Source of the DNA: Nematopogon swammerdamellus
Taxonomy: Eukaryota > Arthropoda > Insecta > Lepidoptera > Adelidae
Assembly (NCBI GenBank): GCA_946902875.1
Contig: OX336351.1
Location: forward strand, 992,001 to 1,056,000
Direction of reading: 5' to 3'
Length of the DNA: 64,000 bases
Shown here: one piece after another, positions 1 to 10,499 of the stretch
How the letters are laid out: each line of letters starts with the position of its first letter
How positions within the stretch are numbered: position 1 is the first letter of the stretch
The notes under the pieces: model-generated
What the model saw: the letters and a program-made list of their open reading frames with translations, nothing else
Told to the model about the DNA's origin: nothing
The model's database searches: none
Translations under genes and position numbers: made by a program

Positions 1-160
1 AGAGATAGAGATAGAGATAGAGATAGAGATAGAGATAGAGATAGAGATAGAGATAGAGATAGAGATAGAGATAGAGATAGAGATAGAGATAGAGATAGAG
101 ATAGAGTTAGAGATAGAGATAGGGATAGAGTAGAGATAGAGATAGAGATAGAGATAGAGA
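1..160. repeat. (GAGATA)n microsatellite
   Basis: An almost perfect hexanucleotide array opens the window and probably continues to the left of it. A few units are changed (GAGTTA, GGGATA). Confidence 0.95.
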
Positions 161-465
161 ATCATTTATTTCACTAGTAAATTGTTTACATTTCTCTACT
201 ATTCTCGGTGAAGAATAGCGGGTGTGTCAGCTAATCTTAACGTCTACGGGTAGATCTAAGATGTTTGTATGTGCCACGGCAGTGTTGCTCGTTTGGTGGT
301 GCTGGCTACACTGAACTGTAACACTGAAAACGCAAACTATTTTTTCAAGCCGTTTCGACCGTAAATTATTTAGTGTTATGGTAGGTATATATTATTCAAC
401 TTTACCACCTGAAAGAAAATGTACCTATAATTGTACAATAATCCGAACAGTGTTAAATATATTTC
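161..465. other. no recognisable feature
   Basis: AT-rich unique-looking sequence. I see no gene or repeat family in it. Confidence 0.5.
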
Positions 466-672
466 GAACGATGAAGCAACAGTTTTACATAAAATCGGAA
501 CGTTTAAGCAACCAGTTTTCATAGAATCCAAACGTTTAAGCAACAGTTTTACATATAATCCGAACGTTTAAGCAACCGTTTAACATAGAATCCAAACGTT
601 TAAGCAACAGTTTTACATATAATCCGAACGTTTAAGCAACCGTTTTACATAGAATCCGTACGATCAAGCAAC
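466..672. repeat. 32-bp minisatellite
   Basis: About six tandem units with core AACGTTTAAGCAAC followed by AGTTTTACATA. Alternate units differ consistently (CAACAG versus CAACCG), suggesting a two-unit higher-order step. Confidence 0.85.
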
Positions 673-733
673 TCTTGTTCGAGAAATTTATTTATCAAAC
701 TGGGAAAGATACAGAAAGTGGTGCACATAAATT

Positions 734-800
734 GGGGATCGAATCTACGATCTCCTACTTACTAAACAACCCTTACTGTTTGGCCACGAGACACAAAAAA
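734..800 (-). repeat. tRNA-like SINE head (probable)
   Basis: On the minus strand a box A-like TGGCCAAACAGTAAGG is followed by a box B-like GTAGATTCGATCCCC at tRNA-like spacing. The stems are not convincing, so this is more likely a tRNA-derived SINE head than a tRNA gene. Confidence 0.35.
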
Positions 801-1255
801 TCCGCGGTTCTAGCGCCACGCGAGGTTGGAGGGAATAAGGTTCCAGGGCACACATAAGGAGCGGAACCTGATTTAGCGTAATGCCTGGCAAAATGCGTAC
901 ACAGCACCCCGAGGGCGCGTTCTTTAGATTAACTGAATAGAGTCTAAGAAAGCGAGCGAGGAGGCAGCGGCTCGATTCCAAGTGTAGCTCGAACGCGAGA
1001 CCAATTTTGGTTTTTCGAACGAATTTTTTGAAATGATTTGTTGCTCCACGTATATAGTCGGAAATACAAATATACATATTCATAAACACGAATTCATTCT
1101 AGCCACATACAAAATCGACGTATGGAGTGTGATAATTGGCAATACTTTAACGAGACATATTTGATAAGTAGCCTAATCCCGACTCCATTTATATTTTCTT
1201 CGATGAGAACATTTTCTTCCATAAGAAATCCAAATAACGCTAAAATAAAAACACT
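801..1255. other. no recognisable feature
   Basis: The short open frames in both strands show no domain signature. Confidence 0.4.
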
Positions 1256-1386
1256 ATACACCGTTTTTAGGTTTCCGTATCCCGTACGTAAGCCTATTAT
1301 CAAGCCTACAACGTCTGTCTGTCTGTCGGTCCGTCCGTCCGTCCATCCGTCCATCCGTCCATCCGTCCACCCGTCCGTCCGTCCGG
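1256..1386 (+). repeat. Rep-I fragment with (TCCG)n expansion
   Basis: It starts with the Rep-I block TTTTTAGGTTTCCGTA also seen at 39,344 and 50,679, then runs into a GTCC/ATCC tetranucleotide array. This is where Rep-I normally carries short GTCT/GTCC repeats. Confidence 0.75.
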
Positions 1387-1600
1387 GGAACGCTGCGAGC
1401 GTTACGGGGGCCTTTCCGCCGTCGTCGGTGCTCCTGGGTGAGATTTTCTATCTCGTTTAATGGGCACCGACGCGTGACGTCGTTGGTTGTTCACGGCAAC
1501 TCTGCCATTCCGGCTCATCTGTCCCTGGACTGTTTTTATTATTGATATTTTTTTTTGGTTTAGATTAAATTTTTTTTAGATAGTCTAATATTGTTAGTAT
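1387..1600 (+). repeat. Rep-M, 3' end of a dispersed repeat
   Basis: It holds a block GACGTCGTTGG...CCGGCTNNTCTGTCCCT that recurs on the minus strand at 62,466-62,530, with AT-rich sequence after it in both copies. The class is unknown. A LINE 3' end is plausible. Confidence 0.5.
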
Positions 1601-1841
1601 ATAAAAGGTTTATATGCTTATATTTTTGTTATTTAATATAGGTTTTTAAATCATTCAAAAGAATAATCCAGCGTTCGAGTGATAAGAAATAATGGTCGTG
1701 ATACGCTTGGAATCGAGCAGCACCTATATAATCACTAGCTACACCTATGTACATACGATAGAGTACATTGCAAGTATACGTTCGGTTGTACCGACTAACG
1801 AATAGCCCTATTCCATATTACATCATATACGTGGGTGGTCC

Positions 1842-2565
1842 CAAAAATATAAGACCTAAGAGAGAAAAGACAAATTTTTTTTTTTAAAAATTCTCATTAT
1901 TTCTCTCCATAATCTCCTTTTAGCTCAATACACATTTGCCAGCGTTGTTCGATATCTTCGGTACCCTGTTTATAGTGAGAACCGTCCGTTTGTTGCCCGT
2001 GGTCCTACTGCGTAGTCCTACTGGTAGAACCAAGGGCAATGTTTTTTGTCCGTGGTTCTACTAGTAGGACTACGGGCAAGTAACATGACCTAATGGTCCA
2101 ACTGGTAGTACCACGGGCAAAAAACATTGCCCTTGGTTCTACCAGTAGGACTACGGACAAGTAGCATTGCCAGTAGTTCGACTAAGAGGAATAAGTTTTA
2201 TAATTAAAGAATTTATCTATGTAAACTTCCTTCATGTAAGACAATTATTTAAATAAAAGAGGTTGCCTATTATTTCATGATGAATAAATTGTCATGCCAT
2301 AAGAGCTCCTCAAAATAGTCATCTACCGCCGACTCTACCTCTTTATTGTTGGCAAATCTTTTACGCGCGAGTCATATTTTTTTTTTAATTTTGAAAGAGA
2401 AAATAATCCGAGAGGGATAATAAATCTGGTGATACGGTGCGTGAGGAAGCAATACGAACTTTAACTCATTGATTTTGGTCATCGCAATTACAGATGTGTG
2501 AACTGATGCGTTGTCTTCAGTCTTGATGAAACAAAACAAAACAAACAAAAGTGCTGGGCTTAGGA
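1842..2565 (-). pseudogene. mariner-like transposase relic
   Basis: Minus-strand translation shows three pieces in the order expected for a mariner DDE/D transposase. About 2,440-2,540 encodes DNASVHTS and then LPHAPY, matching the family's DNAxxHxS...LPHPPYSPDLAPSDY region around the second catalytic Asp. About 2,280-2,375 encodes KRFANNKEVESAVDDYFEEL. About 1,897-1,975 encodes RWQMCIELKGDYGEK and a stop, the family C-terminus. The outer end near 1,842 resembles a mariner terminal repeat (GTCCCAAAAATAT). The second and third pieces are separated by an inserted palindromic block (1,990-2,190), and the N-terminal part is not recognisable. The aspartate that normally follows PYSP is degraded. 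This is a dead DNA transposon with no expected activity. Confidence 0.75.
1990..2190. repeat. palindromic repeat inserted in the mariner relic
   Basis: Arms of about 43 bp (2,011-2,053 and 2,111-2,153) are inverted copies differing at one or two bases. A shorter palindrome, CTACTAGTAG, lies between them. The motif GTCCTACTGGTAGAACC recurs. It splits the transposase frame, so it arrived after the mariner copy. Confidence 0.8.
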
Positions 2566-2794
2566 ATTCGAAAAGAGCCAATCGCAACACACGGGCGCTT
2601 TTGCACGTCCGAGCTGACTTTGCCTTACAGTAAAGTTTGTAATTCTGCGTTGGTGCTTCTATGAAAAGAAAACGCCACACGTTCAAAACATTTTGCAAAC
2701 TACGTTACAAGCTTACCATTTGTGTTCCGGTTTTATTCATGATATTAGTGTAATAATTTACTTACTGAATATTTGCCTAATATGGAATACTTTG

Positions 2795-2945
2795 AATTCC
2801 CGACGCAAAAGGGAAAGGTGTTATTAGTTTAACGCCTCCGTCTGTATGTCTGTCTTTGTGTGTGTCTGTCTATGTGTCTGTCTGTGGCATCGTAGCTCCC
2901 AAACGGATGGACCGATTTGGATGCGGTTTTTTAACATATAATATT
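2795..2945 (-). repeat. Rep-J copy
   Basis: Minus-strand match to the repeat at 22,727 and 40,853: AAAAAACCGCATCCAAATCG, then CCATCCGTTTGGGAGCTACG, a GTCT/CACA-rich tract, and GCGTCGGG. Confidence 0.75.
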
Positions 2946-3129
2946 CTTGTTATATTAAGAATCATGTTTAACGTAATATTTTATTTTTTGCCTTAGTTCT
3001 TATTTTTAGTTATTTTTGTTTTATTCTACTCTTAAATATTACCTACATGTTTTAAAATGCTAAACCTTATTATTGTCATCGTAATTTTTTCTTTATGAGT
3101 GCGTAATAGTTCATAAATTAGCTGATTAG

Positions 3130-3340
3130 TTTCTTATAAATAAATAACTCGACACTGCACGCATCGTCCGGAGGTTTCTCTCCCTGGGGGGGGCCCGACC
3201 ATCGGTAGCTTGGGTTCGCCCCGCTGCCGGTGGTGGAAACTCCGTTTATAGATTTTAATTGTTAAAAAGATGTAAAATTTATATAAAAAGGAACGTGTAA
3301 ATAAATGGATAAAATAAATACATAAAATCGATAAGTAGAT
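3130..3340 (+). repeat. Rep-L, probable LINE 3' end
   Basis: Shares CCATCGGTAGC(T/C)TGGG, TCGCCCC and the AT-rich tail (TATATAAAAAG...AAATGGAT) with 32,268-32,410. The class is not identified. Confidence 0.55.
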
Positions 3341-3667
3341 GATGTATTTGATCGGTGTTTAGGTGTAATCATGATACCTTACTGGGGATTATGGAAACAG
3401 ATACCCTAAACTAGCGTTCTAAATCCTACAAAATGGATTAAGCATACTGCTTTGATATCAGAATTATTTTCATGGCTTCGTATCTAACTAAGCTAGCTGT
3501 GATTTGACACCGAACCGAAAGTACCTACTTCCCTGTTCTATGCCCCAGTTCGCGTCGAGTGAAGTTCCTGGCGGATGGTATTTTCTCTTTCTTTCAAATA
3601 AATACAGAAAAATTTAGCAAAAAAAAAACACCCTAACAAAGGAGTGGACCTAAACGGGGGAAGTAAA
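3341..3667. other. no recognisable feature
   Basis: AT-rich sequence with no repeat family or coding signature that I recognise. Confidence 0.4.
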
Positions 3668-4020
3668 TTTTTATGGAATCTGACACGCTTGGCTACATCA
3701 CCTACAACATCTGTGAAGTCAGCCCATAACACCGGGTGAACTAGGTGCCATGTCAGTGCTTCCCTTAATTTCATGTCGACTAGGCTACACAGAACTGGAC
3801 GGAAAACACGACCTATTTACATAGCCGTTTCGACCGACGTTTCATTCAGTGCGGTGGTACCAACCCGGGCGAGATAAACCCTACCACCTAGTAAGGTCAG
3901 AAGGGAATCCGAATCACGTTCAGCCTCCAACGGTCGAGCGGTCACCCAACTAAGTACTGACCGCGCTCGGGGTTGCTTAACGGTCGACCGACCGCACCAC
4001 TGAGCTACCGAGGCTGACAT
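3668..4020 (-). mobile_element. SINE-A, near full length
   Basis: Reading the minus strand: head with TAGCTCAGTGGTGCGGTCGG (box A), then a 5S-like GTTAAGCAACCCC...GCGGTCAGTACTTAG block, the shared body (GGTTGGTACCACCGCACTGAA) and the 3' end GTGTCAGATTCCATAAAAA. The segment carrying box B is shortened. Confidence 0.9.
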
Positions 4021-4264
4021 AGGCTATAGACATGTAGGCTTTGAAAGACCTTTCCACCAAAGTACCTCCGAGATTCCTAAGAAAATATTGTTCTTTTCAA
4101 CTTCGCTTTTGTAGCCTTGATTAATTAAAGATGGCGACCCCTGACATTGTTTAGACATGAGATTTTATCTCCCAAGAATTTGTAATATTTTATGTTTCAA
4201 CAAGATAGCTCGAACCGTCTGTCTGTCTACAGGCTGTCACCGACAGACAGACGAGACAGAGCTG

Positions 4265-4425
4265 TCTTCAAGCGTCGTATTAACGGGCTAGACAGCCTAG
4301 CAACAGTCCGCAAATCGGCTGGCGTGGCACCTAACTGAGCGTGGTTTCGCGAGGAGAGGTGATTTTGGCTCTGTCGACTGCACCATTGGTCCCTCGGTAC
4401 AGCCACCCATGCTGGTTAAAATAAT
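4265..4425 (+). repeat. Rep-D copy
   Basis: Carries AACAGTCCGCAAATCGGCTG, GTGGCACCTAACTGAGCGTG and an A-rich end. The reverse orientation of the same unit occurs at 10,075, 19,476 and 45,510. Confidence 0.65.
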
Positions 4426-4504
4426 AAAAAGAAAGACAGAGACCTGCCTGATTTTATAAGGGTCCCGCCATCGTCGTTGGCTATGAAACCCTAAAAAGTG
4501 AGGT

Positions 4505-5562
4505 TACATTCGTCGTTGAGATTCGAAAAACTCGTATCTCAAAAATAGAGATTTTTCAGTAGAGCAAAAATACCGTATTTCGAAATTTTAGTAGAAAACT
4601 GTTATTCCGAAAGTTTTAGATAATATCAAAAGAAACCATAGAAATAATGTTAATACAGTTAAAGCAAGATACGAGGTTTTGTGTTTTTTATTTTACGATA
4701 AATTGCTGACATACGAGGTATCGGTCCCAAACTATAAGAATAAATGCTTATTTCGATTTTTTTTTAGATAATGTAAAGACTGTTCATTCAAAACTTGAAG
4801 ATAATTATATATATACAGGGTGTATCAGGATAGGTTTTCGAAAATTCAGGGTTCGAAAGGGGCCCATATTTGAAGACGAAAATCTCTGAAACTTTTTCCC
4901 AGATTCGATCATTTTACAGTACTTTTTGGTGAAAATCTATTCTTCAAGATTTGGTGGATGGTTAACGTCCGCCTTCATTAAATAAAAAATTAATTCTAAC
5001 TCATGAATAAAAATGGGTAGGTTGCATACATAACCACTATAATTGAACTGCGTGTAGGTAAATTTCAAACACTGAAAGTTCAATGACCTCAAAAGAAAAA
5101 GAGGGGTGAATTAGTTCACTGCACTCTCCAGTCTCACTGTCCATCGAGTTTTTATTAAAATTTCCACCTTTTGTATGACCAAAAAAACAACGGAATTTCG
5201 ATTTGAGTGATAAGGATTTTTTTCTTCTAATAATGAGTACTTTCTATTCCTGATGTTTCTCAAACCTATCCTGATACACCCTGTATAATACACATATTCA
5301 AAATTTCAATTAAAGCAAGATACGAGGTTTCATGTTCTTATTTTTGCCAACGCAAATACATATTGTTTTGAGATACGAGTTATTGGTTTTACTTATATCT
5401 TTGCCCTTTGACTCCCAAACGTTGAAAATAGTATTATATCGTATGGAGACACGAGTAAAAGTGGCCTATGCGCTATGATTTTGAGGAACACTCAATGAAA
5501 AAAAAAACAAAAATCTTAAATTTTGGGATACGAGTTTTTCGAATCTCAACGACGATATTAGA
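4505..5562. mobile_element. TIR element with a nested MITE
   Basis: Arms GAGATTCGAAAAACTCGTAT (from about 4,517) and ATACGAGTTTTTCGAATCTC (to about 5,551) are perfect inverted copies extended by CGTCGTT/AACGACG. Inside, AAGCAAGATACGAGGTTT occurs on both sides of the nested 470-bp element. No transposase is visible, so it is non-autonomous. Confidence 0.75.
4815..5284. mobile_element. 470-bp MITE, ACAGGGTGTATCAGGATAGG ends
   Basis: The 23-bp terminal inverted repeats are perfect and the flanks are TATA-rich, consistent with a TA target. A related copy lies at 24,642-25,126 and shares internal blocks (GGTTAACGTCC, GAGTACTTTCTATTCC). Non-coding. Confidence 0.9.
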
Positions 5563-5984
5563 ACTACGACGAAAAGGAATGCCATCACGGCTTTATGTAC
5601 TTCAGTACACTATCTATGTAAGAGCCGCATCGCTGGTCATCCTGAAATGAAACAATCGTACAGACTAACAAATAGCCAACATCAAATAAATATTATAAAC
5701 AACACCGACTCACATATTGTGCTCAGTGGTAACTTAATATCTTTTGTAAAGCGATTTAATAGTGATTAATTGAAACCGCACGACTGAATCAATTCCATTA
5801 CCGAGAGCCTCTGGAAGCCTACTAAGTGAATTCACCAGGTCACCCTCTGCGCGTTCTATAACCACTATAATAGTGTGTCAAGCGAATCGTTACAGTGACA
5901 TATTGGTTTAAACTGTATCAAAAACAAAGTAAAAAAAAAAAAGTGGTGAATTGAAAAATATTTTTTTTTTACCTACATAAATAT
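5563..5984. other. no recognisable feature
   Basis: No repeat family or coding region seen. Confidence 0.4.
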
Positions 5985-6252
5985 ACATACCACACGCTGT
6001 ATCCTGACAATCGGGGGTAAGCAGAGTAATCGGTGTTGTGCTGCAAGTACTCTTGTAAATTACAGCAGCACAACCCCGACCACCACGTTTAGCAAAGTAT
6101 TAGGACAAGATCAACTAGCAAGCAGCAAGTAAGGCACGAAGACCCACTGCATGAATCGGTGGAATGACCGTGCCAAGGTGAGAGGTGGCTAACCTGGCGC
6201 CCTTTAGCATGGCATCTTGTCCTTATCCCTTGGTCGCCTTTTACGACCTCAA
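5985..6252 (-). mobile_element. SINE-B copy, 5' truncated
   Basis: The minus strand carries the SINE-B hairpin (GTTGTGCTG...CAGCACAAC), ACTTGCTGCTTGCTAG and the GATTGTCAGGATACAGCG 3' end. Confidence 0.85.
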
Positions 6253-6409
6253 AATAGTAAGGTCGTAATCAAAATACGTAAGACAAATAAGTCAAAATAC
6301 GTAACCTTAGAATTTCCCCATCGTTACGTTTTGGAATGTACTTAGTTTTTATATACATACTAGCTGAGCTCGCGGCTCCGCTCGCATGAAATTCGTATTT
6401 CAAAGAAGA

Positions 6410-7590
6410 AAGTAAGTAACTGAGGGCGAGGCCGAAGGCCGAGCTGCGTTCAGGAAGACTATAAACTTTCTCGAAGAAATTAAGTAACTAAGGGCGAGGC
6501 TGAAGGCCGAGCTGCGTTCAGGAAGACTATAAACCTTCTCGAAGAAAGTAAGTAACTAAGGGCGAGGTCGAAGTCTGAGCTGCGTTCAGGAAGACTGTAA
6601 ACCTTCTCGAAGAAAGTACGCAACTGAGGGCGAAGCCGAAGGCCGAGCTGCGTTCAGGAAGACTATAAACCTTCTCAAAGAAAGTAAGTAACTATGCGCG
6701 AAACTGAAGGCCGAACTACGTTCAGTAAGACTATAAACCTTCCCGAAGAAAGTAAGTAACAAAGGGCTAGGCCGAAGGCCGAGCTGCGTTCAGGAAGACT
6801 ATAAACCTTCTCGATGAAAGTAAGTAACAAAGGGTGAGGCCGAAGGCCGAGCTGCGTTCAGGAAGACGATAAACTTTCTCGAAGAAAGCAAGTAACTGAG
6901 GGCGAGGCCGAAGGTCGAGCTGCGTTGAGGAAGACTATAAACCTTCTCGAAGAAAGTAAGTAACAGTGGGCGAGGCCGAAGGCCGAGCTGCGTTTAGGAA
7001 GACTATAAACCTTCTCGATGAAAGTAAGTAACAAAGGGTGAGGCCGAAGGCCGAGCTGCGTTCAGGAAGACGATAAACTTTCTCGAAGAAAGCAAGTAAC
7101 TGAGGGCGAGGCCGAAGGTCGAGCTGCGTTGAGGAAGACTATAAACCTTCTCGAAGAAAGTAAGTAACAGTGGGCGAGGCCGAAGGCCGAGCTGCGTTTA
7201 GGAAGACTATAAACCTTCTCGAAGAAAGTAAGTAGGAAAGGGCGAGGCCGAAGGCCGAGCTGCGTTCAGGAAGACTATAAACCTTCTTAATGAAAGTACG
7301 TAACTGAGGGCGAGGCCGAAGGCCGAGCTGCGTTCAGGAAGACGATGACCTTTTCGAAGAAAGTAAGTAACAGAGGGCGAGGCCGAAGGCCGAGCTACGT
7401 TCAGGAAGGCCAATAACCTTCTCGATGAAAGTAAATAACTAAGGGCGATGCCGACGGCCGAGCTGCGTTCAGGAAGACTATAAACCTTATCGAAGAAATT
7501 AAGTAATTGAGGGCGACGCCGAAGGCCGAGCTGCGTTCAGGAAGACTATAAACCATCTTGAAGAAAGTAAGTAACTATCGCCCATAGTTA
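6410..7590. repeat. 68-bp minisatellite, about 17 units
   Basis: The unit core GAGCTGCGTTCAGGAAGAC recurs with a 68-bp spacing (for example 6,441, 6,509, 6,577). Units carry GGCGAGGCCGAAGGCC and GAAGAAAGTAAGTAAC. A two-unit block is duplicated around 6,790-7,170, indicating recent unequal exchange. A single diverged unit stands alone at 61,095. Confidence 0.95.
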
Positions 7591-7682
7591 CTTACTGTCA
7601 TCGAGAAGGTTTAGCGTCTTCCAGGATACAGGTCGGCCTTCGGCAAAAAAAAAAAAGATACCTAAGGAAGTAAAATACTCCG

Positions 7683-8005
7683 TCCCGGTCTCCGTCTCCG
7701 TCTCCGTCTCCGTCTCCGTCTCCGTCTCCGTCTCCGTCTCCGTCTCCGTCTCCGTCTCCGTCTCCGTCTCCGTCTCCGTCTCCGTCTCCGTCTCCGTCTC
7801 CGTCTCCGTCTCCGTCTCCGTCTCCGTCTCCGTCTCCGTCTCCGTCTCCGTCTCCCTCTCCCTCTCCCTCTCCCTCTCCCTCTCCCTCTCCCTCTCCCTC
7901 TCCCTCTCCCTCTCCCTCCCCCTTTCCCTCTCCCTCTCCCTCTCCCTCTCCCTCTCCCTCTCCCTCTCCCTCTCCCTCCCTCTCTCCCTCCCCTCCGCCT
8001 TCCCT
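7683..8005. repeat. (CTCCGT)n then (CTCCCT)n hexanucleotide array
   Basis: About 170 bp of CTCCGT units changes abruptly to CTCCCT units, giving a fully pyrimidine strand in the second half. The minus-strand frame of alternating Gly-Asp/Gly-Glu is an artefact of the repeat. Confidence 0.95.
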
Positions 8006-8024
8006 CCCCCTCCCCATCATTTAA

Positions 8025-8520
8025 TCCTAAAATCTAATTTTGAAATCATCCCCTATTTTAATTTAAGGGTTGATTTAACTAAAACACTGAAACACGTAAT
8101 TCTTTATTTCATACCAAAAGCCGAAATATGAATCGTTATATCCCTAACTTGAGAAATGATGGGTTCCCTATACAAACGTTCATCCCCTATTTCACCCCCT
8201 TAAGGGTTGTTTTTGAGACAAAAGGTAGCCTGTGTTCTTCCTCAGGCAGGATGCAAATCATCTCCGTACAAAATTTTATAAAATCCTAAAATCTAATTTT
8301 GAAATCATCCCCTATTGTAATTTAAGGGTTGATTTAGCAAAAACGCTGAAACACGTAATTCTTTATTTCATACCAAAGGCCTAAATATGAATTGTCATAT
8401 CCCTAACTCGAGAAATGCTAGGTTCCCCATACAAACTTTCATCCCCTATTTCACCCCCTTAAGGGTTGTTTTTTTAGACAAAAGGTAGCCTATTTCCTTC
8501 CTCAGGATCCATTTCATCTC
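8025..8520. repeat. tandem pair of about 250-bp units
   Basis: The two units begin AATCCTAAAATCTAATTTTG (8,025 and 8,282) and share CACGTAATTCTTTATTTCAT and CACCCCCTTAAGGGTTG. Both lie inside the element spanning 6,361-8,640. Confidence 0.85.
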
Positions 8521-8570
8521 CGTGCAATATTTTATCGAAATCTGTTCAGCGGTTTAGGCGTGAAAAGGTA

Positions 8571-8606
<36 letters not shown>

Positions 8607-8640
8607 CAGAGTTACTTTCGAATTTATAATATTAGTATGG

Positions 8641-8999
8641 ATATTAACCCTTTGAAAGGGCGGCATGGTAAAAGAAATCACTCTGTATACCGATCTATCT
8701 ATCTAAATTCAAGATTCGATATCTTACGCTGTCTTAGTTGCTAAGGCTGTTTACACACAAAGATATTCTTTAAGCTGAGGTTGCCTATAATAATGCAGTT
8801 TTATAAATTGCCTGTGTATATCCACCGACACGGAGCTCAGGTAAGCCCGTAAACCGACTACATCGTGTATCAGATTCGTGGTCCCACGGCGCTCGGAGGG
8901 ACCGCTGTCTTCCCTAAAGAGTTAACCCTTACCGCACAAAGGCATCGACGTGTGTGGGCTACTGTGATAAACGCCACGAGGTTAGTTTAGTTCCCCTAG
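8641..8999. other. no recognisable feature
   Basis: No coding signature or repeat family seen. Confidence 0.4.
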
Positions 9000-9073
9000 T
9001 TGCCTTTTTACGATATGCACGGGGAGAGGTGCAGTGGGGCTATTCTTTTTAAGTACCGGCCCCACACGGTACT
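9000..9073 (-). repeat. SINE-B 5' end fragment
   Basis: Contains only the SINE-B head (minus strand GTGTGGGGCCGGTACTT through TCTCCCCGTGCAT). Confidence 0.8.
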
Positions 9074-9102
9074 ATGCTATTCTTCATTATACACTTCATT
9101 AT

Positions 9103-9517
9103 ATAAGGTGTTTCGTTAGTCATGTCAATAACTTCGGGAGGGTTACATACACACTCAAATAAACAGGTTACGCAAAAAAATGATATGTTTTTAGCATTAC
9201 TTTTCGAGAAATTTAACAAAACATGTTTGCTACCTAAACATTAACCTGTGTGTAACATTAACCTGTGTGTAGGTAACATGCATTGTACGGGGTTAATGAC
9301 CGTACTATGTTCAAACGCAGAACAGCTGTTTGTTGTAAGTGAGTCACAAGGTCACTATGATTGGTTTTTACAGCTACTTATTTGATAAAAAATTTTTGTT
9401 AGGAGAAAAAATGCTCCTATAAACATGTGGTTTTGTTTTGCGTAAAGTGTTTGTTTGAGTATGTATGTAACCCTCCCGAAGTTATTGACATGACTAACGA
9501 TAACGAAACACCTTATA
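9103..9517. mobile_element. MITE with about 55-bp terminal inverted repeats
   Basis: Left ATAAGGTGTTTCGTTAGTCA and right TGACTAACGATAACGAAACA plus CCTTAT match as inverted repeats through the GAGGGTTACATAC block. The right arm has a 6-bp duplication (ATCGTT). A second, eroded copy is at 29,497. Confidence 0.9.
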
Positions 9518-9577
9518 TTTGACACGCGCTTGTGTGTGGCGCGCGGCTCGGGCGACACTGAGCGCTCTCGCTCGGAC

Positions 9578-9955
9578 TTTTTTTCTATGGAAACTGACAC
9601 GGTTGGCTGCATCATCTACAACATCTGTGATGTCAGCCCATAACACCGGGTGAACTAGGTGCCATGTCAGTGCTTCCCTTCGGTTGTGCCAGCTACATTG
9701 AACTGAAAACACGAGCCGTTTACATAGCCGTTTCGACCGACGTTTCATTTAGTGCGGTGGTACGAACCCGGGCGGGTTGAACCCTACCACCTAGTAAGGT
9801 AAGAAGGGAAGGGGCCTACAGTTTTACGTGGAATCCGAACCACGGGCAGCCTCCAACGATCGAGCGGTCACCCATCCAAGTACTGAGCGCGCCCAGCGTT
9901 GCTTAACAATCAATAGCAACAGTCGACTGTCTGCACCACTGAGCTATCGAGGCAC
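9578..9955 (-). mobile_element. SINE-A, full length
   Basis: The minus strand runs from the tRNA-like head (GATAGCTCAGTGGTGCAGAC) through the 5S-like block and box B region to GTGTCAGTTTCCATAG and an A tail. Confidence 0.9.
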
Positions 9956-10074
9956 ACAAACACGACGCATGCATGTGCATCTACACTTACAGCTAAAACA
10001 AACCCGCCTTCGTGAGATAAAACTATTAGGAACCCCTTCTTCATTACCCTTAAAAAAAAATTTATGTACATCAA

Positions 10075-10197
10075 CATGGTAGTTGCGCCGAGAGACCAAT
10101 GTTGCAGTCGACAGAGCCATAATCACCTCTCCTCGCGTAACCACGCTCAGTTAGGTGCCATGCCAGCGGACTTTGGATTTGCGAACTGTTGCTAGAC
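10075..10197 (-). repeat. Rep-D copy
   Basis: Contains CACCTCTCCTCGCGTAACCA, GTTAGGTGCCATGCCAGC and GCGAACTGTTGCTAGACTG, matching 4,265 in reverse. Confidence 0.6.
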
Positions 10198-10460
10198 TGT
10201 ACATACATAGCGTCACGCCTGTTTCCTGGTAGGGTAGGCAGAGACAATGGATCTTCACGTGCCACGATCCTGACACACGTCTGTCGCCTCTTCCACTCTC
10301 ATATAATGTTCTACATGCTCGTCGGTTACGGATACTACGCAATTGACCCTTTTTGTGCACATGCCCGATCTGGTCCAGGTACGTGCGTCTAGGGCGACCC
10401 TTCCCGACTCTTTCACTCACATTCGCTCCATACATTTCTTTCTAATTTGCTCGGCTGTCT
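10198..10460 (-). pseudogene. Rep-F, possible LINE C-terminal fragment
   Basis: The minus strand encodes DQIGHV-K-GQ-RS--NRRAC followed by GSWHVKIHCLC and a terminal part like AYPTGKQA. The copy at 28,606 retains DQIGHVLKNGQ, RSTGNRRACMKNIM and SAYPTGKQA followed by a stop. The shared frame suggests the end of a retrotransposon protein, but I cannot assign a clade. It directly adjoins Rep-D. Confidence 0.5.
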
Positions 10461-10499
10461 AGTCTGTTTGAAGACAGGTCAAATAATTGGCAGCGTGCT

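Larger units (their letters stand above)
6361..8640 (+). repeat. Rep-K-like element inflated by tandem repeats
   Basis: It begins CTAGCTGAGCTCGCGGCTCC, the same opening as the Rep-K copies at 27,895 and 61,815, and ends with GTTCAGCGGTTTAGGCGTG, a (CAGA)n run and TTATAATATTAGTATGGAT. The interior has been expanded by the 68-bp minisatellite, a hexanucleotide run and a duplicated 250-bp block, listed separately. No coding region is visible. Confidence 0.65.

Noticed and set aside
1..160. (GAGATA)n as a telomere or CRISPR-like array
   Set aside because: It does not match the insect telomeric TTAGG unit and has no spacers. It is a simple microsatellite.
745..1089. 114-codon minus-strand frame
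   Set aside because: No domain or splice context is visible, and its end overlaps a tRNA-like SINE head.
7598..8020. 140-codon minus-strand frame of Gly-Asp/Gly-Glu repeats
   Set aside because: It is the translation of the hexanucleotide array, and non-repeat sequence at either end shows no protein signature.
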